Below are positions 56,556 through 64,000 of a stretch of 64,000 nucleotides of DNA, in pieces. The position numbers and the translations under genes are program-made. Under the pieces are notes generated by a model. That model had not been told where the DNA came from, ran no database searches, and worked only from the letters and a program-made list of their open reading frames with translations. Source of the stretch: Pseudomonas gingeri (lineage in GTDB: Bacteria; Pseudomonadota; Gammaproteobacteria; Pseudomonadales; Pseudomonadaceae); the NCBI RefSeq assembly GCF_013386115.1, contig NZ_JACAOR010000014.1:310001-374000 (forward strand), in the 5' to 3' direction. Position 1 is the first letter of the stretch. Every line of letters begins with the position of its first letter.

Positions 56556-57539
56556 ATGTTCAGTGGCATCTTGATCGAAAAGGACGAAGACGGTTATCGG
56601 GCCAACCTGGCCTCCCTCAGCGATGAACAATTGCCGGAAGGCGATGTGACGATACGGGTTGCCTACAGCACCCTGAACTTCAAGGACGGCCTGGCGATCA
56701 CCGGCGCAAGCCCGGTGGTGCGGCGCTTCCCGATGGTGCCGGGCATCGACCTGGTGGGCACGGTAGAGCACAGCAGCCATGCCGATTATCAGGCCGGCGA
56801 CGCGGTGTTGCTCAATGGCTGGGGTGTCGGCGAGGGGCATTGGGGTGGACTGGCGCAGAAAGCCCGGCTCAACGGTGACTGGCTGATTCCATTGCCCCAG
56901 GGGTTCACGGCGGCACAAACCATGGCCATCGGCACGGCAGGTTTTACCGCGATGCTCAGCATCCTGGCGCTGGAGCGCAATGGCCTGACGCCGGACCAGG
57001 GCGAGGTGCTGGTGACCGGGGCCAACGGCGGCGTGGGCAGTTTCGCCGTGGCCTTGCTGGCGCGCCTGGGGTATCGGGTGCTGGCATCCACCGGGCGCAC
57101 CAGCGAGCACGCCTATCTGAAGCAACTGGGCGCCGCCGAGATCATCGACCGCGAGACGCTGTCGCAACCGGGCAAGCCGTTGGCGAAAGAGCGCTGGGTC
57201 GCGGCCATCGACTCCGTGGGCAGTCACACCCTGGCCAATGTCTGCGCCGCTACCCGGGCCAATGGCACGGTGGCTGCCTGCGGCCTGGCCCAGGGCATGG
57301 ATTTCCCGGCCTCGGTGGCACCGTTCATCCTGCGTGGGGTGACGTTGGCCGGGATCAACAGCGTGACCCAGCCCAAGGCGCAGCGAATCGTCGCCTGGGA
57401 TCGCCTGGCGAGGGATCTTGATCGCGAGCAGTTGGCGCTGATCAGCCAGGAAATCAGCCTGGGCGAGGCGCTGGAAGTGGCTCCACGATTGCTCGCCGGG
57501 CAGGTCAGGGGGCGGGTGGTCGTCGACGTCAACCGCTAG
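56556..57539 (+). CDS. acuI: acrylyl-CoA reductase (NADPH), AcuI/YhdH
   Basis: A 327-residue zinc-free medium-chain reductase. RVAYSTLNFKDGLAITG, PGIDLVGTVEHS and the NADPH loop VTGANGGVGSFAVALLARLGY are the AcuI/YhdH blocks. It reduces the toxic acrylyl-CoA to propionyl-CoA. Strong GGAGG before the ATG. No DMSP or propionate genes lie nearby, so acrylate from the environment or 3-hydroxypropionate breakdown is the likely source. Confidence 0.92.
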   Translation: MFSGILIEKDEDGYRANLASLSDEQLPEGDVTIRVAYSTLNFKDGLAITGASPVVRRFPMVPGIDLVGTVEHSSHADYQAGDAVLLNGWGVGEGHWGGLAQKARLNGDWLIPLPQGFTAAQTMAIGTAGFTAMLSILALERNGLTPDQGEVLVTGANGGVGSFAVALLARLGYRVLASTGRTSEHAYLKQLGAAEIIDRETLSQPGKPLAKERWVAAIDSVGSHTLANVCAATRANGTVAACGLAQGMDFPASVAPFILRGVTLAGINSVTQPKAQRIVAWDRLARDLDREQLALISQEISLGEALEVAPRLLAGQVRGRVVVDVNR

Positions 57540-57614
57540 GGGCGACGAAAACGGTCTGCGCGATGATCATGCCGCGTTGGAAGCAGTCTCGTCGGCTCAC
57601 CGCTCGGCGAGTCT

Positions 57615-58271
57615 TCAGCCGGCCATGCGCAATGTGAAGTTGATGCGCTCGGCACCCAGTTGTGGATGCCGGCCGTCCTTGATCGGCAGCACGCCGTGAA
57701 AACGCAGGCGGTCGACGCCACCCCAGACCACCACATCGCCGTGGAACAGCGGAACGCGCAAGGTCTTGTCGCTGCGCTCGTGGCCGCCGAACAGGAACAT
57801 CGCCGGCAAACCCAGCGAGATGGAAACCACCGGGGCGCTGAAGTCCTGTTCGTTGCGGTCCTGGTGCAGGGACATCTTCGCCCCCGGCACATAGCGGTTG
57901 ATCAGGCAGGCATCGGGGATGAAGTGGGCAAAGCCGGCCCTCTGCGCGGCGTCGACCGCCAACTGGCGGAATACGTCCGGCATGGCCGGCCAAGGGCGGC
58001 CGGTTTGCGGGTCGACGGCGCTGTAGCGGTAGCCGCTGCGGTCGGTGGTCCAGCCCCAGGTGCCGCAACTGCTCAGGCTGGCGGACATGGTGAAACCGCC
58101 GGGGGTGACCATCTGCCGGAACGGCGCCTCAAGCAGCACCTGTTGCAGGGCGGGGAGCAGACGCTCGACCCAGGGCAGGGCGAAGCCGCGCAGCACCCAC
58201 GACTGTTCGCCGATCCGCTCGTTGCGCTCGGGTTGCTGCAGATCGTCGGCGGCAAACAGATCGAGGTTCAT
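57615..58271 (-). CDS. alkB: DNA/RNA dealkylation dioxygenase AlkB
   Basis: A 218-residue Fe(II)/2-oxoglutarate dioxygenase. Metal ligands in SLHQDRNE (H-x-D) and RFHGV (His), 2-oxoglutarate Arg in RINFTLR; RYSAVDPQTGRPWPAMP is the nucleotide lid. It repairs 1-methyladenine and 3-methylcytosine. Follows two small genes on the same strand; no adjacent ada gene. Confidence 0.94.
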   Translation of the reverse strand: MNLDLFAADDLQQPERNERIGEQSWVLRGFALPWVERLLPALQQVLLEAPFRQMVTPGGFTMSASLSSCGTWGWTTDRSGYRYSAVDPQTGRPWPAMPDVFRQLAVDAAQRAGFAHFIPDACLINRYVPGAKMSLHQDRNEQDFSAPVVSISLGLPAMFLFGGHERSDKTLRVPLFHGDVVVWGGVDRLRFHGVLPIKDGRHPQLGAERINFTLRMAG

Positions 58272-58299
58272 GGGTTGTCTCGTCAGACCCGTCGCGCGC

Positions 58300-58470
58300 T
58301 TACAGGGCCTTGCTGACTTTCACATCGGTGATGCTATCGTCGACTTTGCCATGAATGGCTTCCAACGCGGCGCGGGCTTCGGCCTCGGTGCCGTTTTCCA
58401 GTTGCGCGAAGTCGAAACGGCGTTCACCGTCGAGTTTGTATTTGATGACGTATTTGGTAGTCACGGTCAT
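58300..58470 (-). CDS. small hypothetical protein, 56 residues
   Basis: Starts MTVTTKYVIKYKLDGERRFD and ends DSITDVKVSKAL, with a run EAEARAALEAIHGKV between: a beta-beta-alpha-beta look. It lies between the DUF1883 and alkB genes on the same strand (35 and 28 bases). Codon use is good and a ribosome-like GAGA precedes the start. Family not recognised. Confidence 0.6.
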   Translation of the reverse strand: MTVTTKYVIKYKLDGERRFDFAQLENGTEAEARAALEAIHGKVDDSITDVKVSKAL

Positions 58471-58505
58471 TCCAGTAACGAGAGAAGGTGGGCGTGTGCG
58501 CTGAA

Positions 58506-58811
58506 TTAACGCAATTTCGAGCTGGAGCGGCGGATAATGCGGATCGAATGCGTCAGGTTCGGCTTGCGGGTGACGCTGATGGCGCGCTTGGTGACGACCG
58601 TGTCCAGGGTGATGTTCCAGAAACCGGTGCTCGGTACGGTGATCTTGGCCGGGAAGGTATCGAAGGCGCCGCCGTGGTAGGTGTGACGACCGCCGTTCTT
58701 GAAGCTGCGGAAGTTGGCGTCGTTCATCAGGCGGATGTTGCAGGTCTGGGAGCAGTCGATCACGACGATGTCGTCTTCGTTGAGGTGCTCGCGCTGGTGG
58801 ATGAATTTCAT
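58506..58811 (-). CDS. DUF1883 protein
   Basis: A 101-residue beta-rich protein: MKFIHQREHLNEDDIVVIDCSQTCNIRLM, FRSFKNGGRHTYHGGAF and ITVPSTGFWNITLDTV. This matches DUF1883, common in Pseudomonas, often as a stand-alone domain. TGGAGG precedes the ATG. Function unknown. A/T-rich gap 58812-59034 upstream holds only promoter-like DNA. Confidence 0.85.
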   Translation of the reverse strand: MKFIHQREHLNEDDIVVIDCSQTCNIRLMNDANFRSFKNGGRHTYHGGAFDTFPAKITVPSTGFWNITLDTVVTKRAISVTRKPNLTHSIRIIRRSSSKLR

Positions 58812-59034
58812 GGGCGCCTCCAGAAGGCTTTTTCTACAAAATCAAAAAGATAGCATGTGGCAGAGCGGGGATAACGGCTACGATGGAGTTGTTCTCCGGG
58901 CAGGCTGACAAGTTTGACGGATTACACGGCCTTGTCGCCATAGATGATCGATTTAATTCAGGTGCTTTTAATTCACGTCCCAGGGAGAAAAATCCCGCGG
59001 ATGCTGTCCGAGCGTCTTTATCGGAGGTTTTTTC

Positions 59035-59391
59035 ATGAAGTGGGGCGTTTGGGTCGCGGTCTTGGCGTTGAGTGGTTGTGCGAGTGTAAAGGACATCCAG
59101 CAGACACCACCGACGCTGAATGTGATTTCGGGCAAGAAGCCCAATGAGTATGCCCAGTGCGTGGACACGATCCTGATCAAGAGCCGGGGCCCCTCGTTGC
59201 TGACGCCGCACAAGAGCGGGATCAAGATGGTGGTGCGCGATCGCCTGTCGACCTCGCCGGCGGCGCTGCTGGATATCGAGGAGCGTTCCAACGGCAGCAG
59301 CATCAAGCTCTACGAGAGCATGTCGAACAACCCGTTGCGCTCCAGCGCGGTGCTCGATGCGGCGACCCGCTGCATTTCCGGTCAGCCCTGA
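59035..59391 (+). CDS. lipoprotein, 118 residues
   Basis: Lipoprotein signal with lipobox LSGC (Cys15). The mature part carries TLNVISGKKPNEYAQCVDTILIKS and SSAVLDAATRCI; two Cys could pair. GGAGG lies upstream at about 59022. Function unknown. Convergent with the next lipoprotein. Confidence 0.75.
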   Translation: MKWGVWVAVLALSGCASVKDIQQTPPTLNVISGKKPNEYAQCVDTILIKSRGPSLLTPHKSGIKMVVRDRLSTSPAALLDIEERSNGSSIKLYESMSNNPLRSSAVLDAATRCISGQP

Positions 59392-59424
59392 GGCCGGCGC
59401 CAGCCGGACCCCGGCCGGCCTGCT

Positions 59425-59706
59425 TCACTTGCAGACCACCACCACGGTGCGGCTCTTGAAATTGCCGACATCCACGCCCAGGGTCTTGTCGCTTTCGGCG
59501 GGCTGCGGCGTGCCGTCCGTGCCGACGATGGTGTAGCCGGTCCCGGCACAGGAGGCGTCGGCCTTCTCGTAGCACTTGGCCCAGGACATGGCCTCGCCCG
59601 AACAGTCGATCGCCAGGCCCTGCCGGCCGTTGTCCAGGTAAGTCTTGGATGCCGTGGCGCAGCCGCCCAGGGCCAGTACCGCAATCAGTGTCAGAAGTCG
59701 CTTCAT
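59425..59706 (-). CDS. lipoprotein, 93 residues
   Basis: Signal LLTLIAVLALGGC with lipobox at Cys16. The mature part has IDCSGEAMSWAKCYEKADASCAGTGYTIVG, three Cys in a pattern often seen in small Pseudomonas surface proteins. Twelve bases after the 60-residue gene. No enzymatic motif. Confidence 0.75.
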   Translation of the reverse strand: MKRLLTLIAVLALGGCATASKTYLDNGRQGLAIDCSGEAMSWAKCYEKADASCAGTGYTIVGTDGTPQPAESDKTLGVDVGNFKSRTVVVVCK

Positions 59707-59718
59707 GTCGTTCAGCCT

Positions 59719-59901
59719 TCAGTTGCCACGACGCTTGGTGGCGGGGGCAGGGGTGTCCTGGAAAACCGAGGCCACTTCAATGGCCAGTTCTTCGGTCGGG
59801 AACGGCCCTGCAATGTTCTCGCCATCGACGCCGGCGACCCACCACTGTCCGTCCTTTGCCTGGTTGATCAGGTAACCGTTCACGTTTTTTGCTGCCGACA
59901 T
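59719..59901 (-). CDS. small hypothetical protein, 60 residues
   Basis: From the ATG at 59901: GYLINQAKDGQWWVAGVDGENIAGPFPTEELAIEVASVF, a compact beta-rich sequence resembling small Pseudomonas stress proteins. Basic C-terminus TKRRGN. Same strand as, and just upstream of, the 93-residue lipoprotein gene. Confidence 0.65.
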   Translation of the reverse strand: MSAAKNVNGYLINQAKDGQWWVAGVDGENIAGPFPTEELAIEVASVFQDTPAPATKRRGN

Positions 59902-59998
59902 CGATCTGTCTCGCTGGGGGGGATGGAAGGCCGGAATCATAGCGCAGATCAAGGCGCAAACCGGCATCAGCAGCTAGAATTGCTGCCTTGGAGCGTGC

Positions 59999-60124
59999 GT
60001 GGAAGAGTTCCGCAGTCGCCGCGGTTACCGGGCGTCGTACTATTTGCAAGTCTTGCGGAACTATCAGCGCCAGTTTTTCTCTATGTTGGCGTCAGTATGC
60101 TATCAGCGGGGCATTGTAAGGTGA
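59999..60124 (+). CDS. possible 41-residue ORF before galU
   Basis: A GTG start at 59999 behind TTGGAG, reading EEFRSRRGYRASYYLQVLR and ending YQRGIVR. Rich in Arg and Tyr; could be a small protein or a remnant. It lies in the 281-base gap 59902-60182 that otherwise holds only the galU promoter. Support is thin. Confidence 0.25.
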   Translation: MEEFRSRRGYRASYYLQVLRNYQRQFFSMLASVCYQRGIVR

Positions 60125-60182
60125 CCGCCGCCTGATTAGACTGCGCCGAAACTCGTACACACCGCCCTTTTTAAGGACTTAT

Positions 60183-61022
60183 ATGATCAAGAAATGCTTG
60201 TTCCCAGCAGCCGGTTACGGTACTCGCTTCCTGCCAGCGACTAAAGCCATGCCTAAAGAAATGCTGCCGGTGGTGAACAAGCCACTGATCCAGTACGGCG
60301 TCGAGGAAGCGCTGGACGCTGGCTTGAACGAGATCTCGATCGTCACCGGCCGCGGCAAGCGCGCGCTGGAAGACCATTTCGACATCAGCTACGAGTTGGA
60401 AAACCAGATCAAGGGCACCGACAAGGAAAAATACCTGGTCGGTATCCGCCGCCTGTTGGACGAGTGTTCGTTCTCCTACACCCGCCAGACCGAAATGAAG
60501 GGCCTGGGCCATGCGATCCTGACCGGCCGTCCGCTGATCGGCGACGAGCCGTTCGCCGTGGTCCTGGCGGACGACCTGTGCGTCAACCTCGAAGGCGACG
60601 GCGTGCTCAAGCAGATGGTCAAGCTGTACAAGCAGTACCGCTGCACCATCGTCGCGATCATGGAAGTCGATCCGCAGGAAACCAGCAAGTACGGTGTGAT
60701 CGCCGGCGACCTGATCGGTGACGACCTGTACCGCGTACGCAACATGGTCGAGAAACCAAAACCGGAAGATGCACCGTCGAACCTGGCGATCATCGGTCGC
60801 TACATCATGACCCCGGACATCTTCACCCTGATCGAGCAGACCGAGCCGGGCAAGGGCGGCGAGATCCAGATCACCGACGCCCTGATGAAACAGGCCCAGG
60901 ACGGTTGCGTGATTGCCTACAAGTTCAAGGGCAAGCGTTTCGACTGCGGTGGCGCCGAAGGCTACATCGAGGCCACCAACTTCTGCTTCGAACACTTCTA
61001 CAAGACCGGCAAGGCTTACTAA
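60183..61022 (+). CDS. galU: UTP--glucose-1-phosphate uridylyltransferase
   Basis: A 279-residue nucleotidyltransferase. FPAAGYGTRFLPATKAMPKEMLPV is the UTP-binding loop, VLADDLCVN the Mg/sugar site, and KGGEIQITDAL the sugar-contact block. It makes UDP-glucose for LPS, exopolysaccharide and osmotic glucans. AAGGAC precedes the ATG. A repeat and a strong terminator follow, so it is monocistronic. Confidence 0.95.
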   Translation: MIKKCLFPAAGYGTRFLPATKAMPKEMLPVVNKPLIQYGVEEALDAGLNEISIVTGRGKRALEDHFDISYELENQIKGTDKEKYLVGIRRLLDECSFSYTRQTEMKGLGHAILTGRPLIGDEPFAVVLADDLCVNLEGDGVLKQMVKLYKQYRCTIVAIMEVDPQETSKYGVIAGDLIGDDLYRVRNMVEKPKPEDAPSNLAIIGRYIMTPDIFTLIEQTEPGKGGEIQITDALMKQAQDGCVIAYKFKGKRFDCGGAEGYIEATNFCFEHFYKTGKAY

Positions 61023-61037
61023 GCCAGGCGGTCTCTC

Positions 61038-61069
61038 GATCGTTCCCAGGCTCCGGCGTGGGAACGATC
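61038..61069. repeat. GATCGTTCCCACGC-family, minimal copy
   Basis: GATCGTTCCC and GGGAACGATC, ten-base perfect arms around CAGGCTCCGGCGT. This looks like a stripped-down form of the larger elements elsewhere in the window. Confidence 0.7.
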
Positions 61070-61103
61070 AGGAAGCCAGCGCTGCTTCTCCAGTAGTAAA
61101 GAA

Positions 61104-61126
61104 AAGCCACCTCCGGGTGGCTTTTT
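61104..61126 (+). terminator. intrinsic terminator of galU
   Basis: AAGCCACC and GGTGGCTT pair around a TCCG loop, followed by five T. The A-run on the other side lets it work both ways. Confidence 0.88.
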
Positions 61127-61208
61127 CATTTGGGCGCCCTTATGTAGTGTCCAGCGCTGACCCAAAGGGCTACAGCGGTTATGCTGTGTGCCTGCCGAGG
61201 AGATAGAT

Positions 61209-62567
61209 ATGGCCTACGATTTTGATCTGTTTGTAATTGGCGCCGGTTCCGGCGGTGTGCGTGCGGCGCGGTTTGCCGCCGGTTTCGGGGCGAAGGTGGC
61301 GGTGGTCGAAAGCCGCTACCTGGGCGGGACCTGTGTCAACGTCGGCTGCGTGCCGAAGAAGTTGCTGGTGTACGGTTCGCACTTCGCCGAAGACTTCGAA
61401 CACGCGCAAGGCTTCGGTTGGTCCCTGGGCGAGGCGAACTTCGACTGGGCGACCCTGATTGCCAACAAGGACAAGGAAATCAACCGCCTCAACGGCATCT
61501 ATCGCAACCTGCTGGCCAACAGCGGCGTTACCTTGCTGGAAGGTCATGGCAAGTTGGTCGACCCGCACCAGGTCGAGGTCAACGGCCAGCGCTACAGCGC
61601 CAGGCATATCCTGATCGCCACCGGCGGCTGGCCACAGATCCCCGAGATTCCGGGGCATGAACATGCCATCGGCTCCAATGAGGCGTTTTTCCTCAAGGAA
61701 CTGCCCAAGCGCATCCTGGTGGTCGGCGGCGGTTATATTGCCGTCGAGTTCGCCGGCATTTTCAATGGCCTCGGCGCCGACACCCAACTGCTGTATCGCG
61801 GCGACCTGTTCCTGCGCGGCTTCGATGGTGCGGTGCGCAGGCACCTGGCCGAAGAACTTGGCAAGCGCGGCCTGGGCCTGCAGTTCAATGCCGATATCGA
61901 GCGTATCGACAAGCTGGCCGACGGCAGCCTGAAAGCTACCCTCAAGGATGGCCGCGAGCTGGAAGCCGATTGCATTTTCTACGCCACCGGCCGACGCCCG
62001 ATGCTGGACAACCTGGGCCTGGAAAACACCGGGGTGAAGCTGGACAAGAACGGCTTTATCCAGGTCGACGAGCTGTACCAGACCAGCGAACCGTCGATCC
62101 TCGCCCTCGGCGATGTGATCGGGCGCGTGCAACTGACGCCGGTGGCCCTTGCCGAAGGCATGGCGGTGGCCCGGCGCCTGTTCAAGCCCGAGCAGTATCG
62201 TCCGGTCGACTACAACCTGATTCCGACCGCTGTGTTCAGCCAGCCGAATATCGGCACGGTCGGCCTGAGCGAGGAGCAGGCGCGGGAGCAGGGCCATGAG
62301 GTGCAGATCTTCGAAAGCCGGTTCCGGCCGATGAAGCTGACCATGACCGAAGACCAGGAACGCACCCTGATGAAGCTGGTGGTGGATGCCCGCACCGACA
62401 AGGTCCTGGGCTGCCATATGGTCGGCCCCGATGCCGGTGAAATCATCCAGGGCCTGGCCATCGCACTGAAGGCCGGCGCCACCAAGCAGCACTTCGACGA
62501 AACCATCGGCGTCCATCCGACGGCGGCCGAAGAGTTCGTCACCATGCGTACGCCTGTCGCCAGCTGA
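61209..62567 (+). CDS. gor: glutathione-disulfide reductase
   Basis: A 452-residue flavoprotein. FAD site VIGAGSGGVRAARFA, redox disulfide in GGTCVNVGCVPKK, NADPH site VVGGGYIAVEFAG and the dimer active-site His in HPTAAEEF. It keeps glutathione reduced. GAGGAG precedes the ATG. An AraC-type gene starts two bases after its stop and is likely co-transcribed. Confidence 0.93.
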   Translation: MAYDFDLFVIGAGSGGVRAARFAAGFGAKVAVVESRYLGGTCVNVGCVPKKLLVYGSHFAEDFEHAQGFGWSLGEANFDWATLIANKDKEINRLNGIYRNLLANSGVTLLEGHGKLVDPHQVEVNGQRYSARHILIATGGWPQIPEIPGHEHAIGSNEAFFLKELPKRILVVGGGYIAVEFAGIFNGLGADTQLLYRGDLFLRGFDGAVRRHLAEELGKRGLGLQFNADIERIDKLADGSLKATLKDGRELEADCIFYATGRRPMLDNLGLENTGVKLDKNGFIQVDELYQTSEPSILALGDVIGRVQLTPVALAEGMAVARRLFKPEQYRPVDYNLIPTAVFSQPNIGTVGLSEEQAREQGHEVQIFESRFRPMKLTMTEDQERTLMKLVVDARTDKVLGCHMVGPDAGEIIQGLAIALKAGATKQHFDETIGVHPTAAEEFVTMRTPVAS

Positions 62568-62569
62568 TC

Positions 62570-63337
62570 ATGGCCCTGGCCGCGCCGCCCGATCTCACCG
62601 ACACCGGTCGGCCCGTGCAGCCCCTGGCACGGACCTACCCGCGGGGCTTGTACATCGAGCCCCACGAGCATGTCTGGGGGCAATTGCTGTATGCGATGTC
62701 CGGGGTCATGTGGGTCGAGACGCCCCACGAAGCCCTGGTGGTCCCGCCGCAGCGGGCGGTGTGGTTGCCGCCCGGTGTCGCCCACGGTATCCGGGTGGTG
62801 TCGGATCTGCAGATGCGCAATATCTACCTGCGTCCGGCCCTGGCCGAAACCCTGGAAAGCACGGTCCAGGTGATCGAGGTCGGTGGTTTGCTGCGCGAGC
62901 TGATCGTCCGGCTGGTGGAGCAGACCGATGACCCGCAGGGCGAATACTATGAGGCGCTGGTCAACCTGGCGTTGCTGGAGCTCAAGCGGGCACGGCGTTC
63001 CCTGCTGAAAATCCCCATGCCCTCCGACACCGACCGGCGCCTGATGAGTCTTTGCCAGGCGGTGATGGGCGCGCCGTCACTGGCGATTTCCTTCGATCAG
63101 CATGCCGAACAGGCCGGTGCCAGCGTGCGCACCCTGGCGCGCCTGTTCCAGGCGGAGCTGGGCATGGGCTTTGCCGAGTGGCGACGCCAGGTGCAACTGG
63201 CGACGGCGGTGGCGGAGTTGATCCAGGGCGCGCCGGTCAGCCGTATCGCCCGCTCGCTGGGCTATTCGCCCAGCAGTTTCAGCGACATGTTCCGCCGCGC
63301 CCTCGGCATCGCCCCGTCGCATTATCCGGTGGGCTGA
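62570..63337 (+). CDS. AraC-family transcriptional regulator
   Basis: A 255-residue regulator with a cupin-like sensor (EPHEHVWGQLLYAMSGVMWVET, VWLPPGVAHGI) and a C-terminal pair of HTHs (AGASVRTLARLFQAELGMGFAEWRRQ; VSRIARSLGYSPSSFSDMFRRALG). It starts two bases after gor without its own clear ribosome site, suggesting coupled translation. Target genes unknown. Confidence 0.9.
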   Translation: MALAAPPDLTDTGRPVQPLARTYPRGLYIEPHEHVWGQLLYAMSGVMWVETPHEALVVPPQRAVWLPPGVAHGIRVVSDLQMRNIYLRPALAETLESTVQVIEVGGLLRELIVRLVEQTDDPQGEYYEALVNLALLELKRARRSLLKIPMPSDTDRRLMSLCQAVMGAPSLAISFDQHAEQAGASVRTLARLFQAELGMGFAEWRRQVQLATAVAELIQGAPVSRIARSLGYSPSSFSDMFRRALGIAPSHYPVG

Positions 63338-63441
63338 CGCGGTCGCCGAGATTTTGGCCGATATCCAGAAGCCCTTGACCGGCAGCCGGGGTTTGTCGGC
63401 CATAGACTGCGGGCATTCCTTTATCGAGCGCGGAGTTCGTC

Positions 63442-63615
63442 ATGAGCTACCTGATTTCCCTCGCCATCGGCATTGTTGTCGGACTGCTTTACGGCGGGCT
63501 CGATTTCCGCTCCCCGGCGCCACCCGCCGTGGCCCTGGTCGGTTTGCTGGGCATGCAACTGGGCGAAAAGGCCTGGCCCCTCGGCAAGCAACTGGTGGCT
63601 GGCTGGTTGTCCTGA
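63442..63615 (+). CDS. XapX/DUF1427 small membrane protein, 57 residues
   Basis: MSYLISLAIGIVVGLLYGGL forms one helix, APPAVALVGLLGMQLGEKAW a second: the XapX signature. CGGAG precedes the ATG. In other bacteria these tiny proteins sit beside xanthosine or hydrolase genes; function unknown. The next gene starts 34 bases on. Confidence 0.75.
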   Translation: MSYLISLAIGIVVGLLYGGLDFRSPAPPAVALVGLLGMQLGEKAWPLGKQLVAGWLS

Positions 63616-63649
63616 AGAATCCCTTGTTCCCTGTCTGGATGCGTACCTT

Positions 63650-64000
63650 ATGAAAGCCCTGCAATTTTCGAAGACCGGCGACCTTTCGGCGCTGCAACTG
63701 GTCGACCTGCCGATGCCCGTGCCTGCTGCCGGAGAAGTCCTGGTGCAGATCAAGGCGGCCGGCCTGAACCCCAGCGATGTGAAAAACGTCCTGGGACGCT
63801 TCGCCTACACCACCTTGCCCCGGGTGCCCGGACGCGACTTCGCCGGCGTGGTGGTCGAGGGCCCGCAGGCGCTGCTCGGCCAGGAAGTCTGGGGCACCGG
63901 CAAGGAGCTGGGTTTTACCGGCGACGGTTCCCATGCGCAGTACCTGACCCTGCCGGCCAGGGGCGTGGCACTCAAGCCGAGCCACTTGAGTTTTGTCCAG
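63650..64000 (+). CDS. zinc-type alcohol dehydrogenase-like protein, 5' part
   Basis: The first 117 codons of a medium-chain dehydrogenase/quinone-oxidoreductase, cut by the window end. MKALQFSKTGDLSALQLVDLP, EVLVQIKAAGLNPSDVKNVLG and VPGRDFAGVVVEG are the GroES-like domain. The NADPH domain lies outside the window. Substrate unknown. Confidence 0.85.
   Translation, partial: MKALQFSKTGDLSALQLVDLPMPVPAAGEVLVQIKAAGLNPSDVKNVLGRFAYTTLPRVPGRDFAGVVVEGPQALLGQEVWGTGKELGFTGDGSHAQYLTLPARGVALKPSHLSFVQ

Overview
The window looks like a chromosomal segment of a fluorescent-group Pseudomonas. The reasons are the high GC content, dense genes with strong Shine-Dalgarno sites, Pseudomonas-typical small proteins (DUF1652, DUF1883), REP elements of the GTGGGAGC...GCTTGCCCGCGAA type, and a mix of transport, redox and LysR genes usual for that genus. 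I saw no rRNA, tRNA, insertion sequence, integrase, phage gene or CRISPR array. Species cannot be named from sequence alone.

Layout. 0-8.7 kb: a LysR regulator, a TTC38-like TPR protein, then an overlapping five-gene unit for a peptide/opine/nickel-class ABC importer (binding protein, two permeases, one double-ATPase protein) followed by an alpha/beta hydrolase. 8.9-14.1 kb: a small protein, a HIT protein, and a compact four-gene operon (FeeM/autoinducer-synthase-like N-acyltransferase, SnoaL/NTF2-like protein, heme-oxygenase-like diiron oxidase, FATP-type acyl-CoA synthetase) that looks like an undescribed acyl-metabolite pathway. 14.1-24.1 kb: PatB/MalY C-S lyase, membrane diguanylate cyclase, a low-GC TylF-type methyltransferase, a GapN-like dehydrogenase with a changed active-site motif, a LysE exporter, a Tat-exported aminotransferase, and a folD-ogt operon. 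24.3-27.7 kb: a two-gene ATPase plus HNH nuclease module resembling Septu (PtuA/PtuB), in which the ATPase carries an extra, degenerate HNH domain at its N-terminus.

28.4-38.1 kb: three LysR genes, each divergent from an aldo-keto or short-chain reductase, with a stand-alone aroA and a HAD phosphatase between them. 38.1-45.9 kb: small proteins, then a leftward unit mgtA - small protein - Na/Pi symporter - DUF2493 - outer-membrane protein. 46.3-53.9 kb: hydroxypyruvate-isomerase-like and VOC genes, a GH63 glucosidase, topoisomerase IB and modABC with a textbook ModE box. 54-64 kb: nitronate monooxygenase, GyrI-like protein, acuR-acuI with twin operators, alkB, several small proteins and lipoproteins, galU, gor, an AraC regulator, a XapX protein and the start of an alcohol-dehydrogenase-like gene cut by the window edge.

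The two systems most worth pursuing are the HNH-fused Septu-like pair (24354-27704) and the FeeM/diiron-oxidase/acyl-CoA ligase operon (10167-14052). Short palindromic repeats of a GATCGTTCCCACGC family and a tandem REP array fill several gaps.
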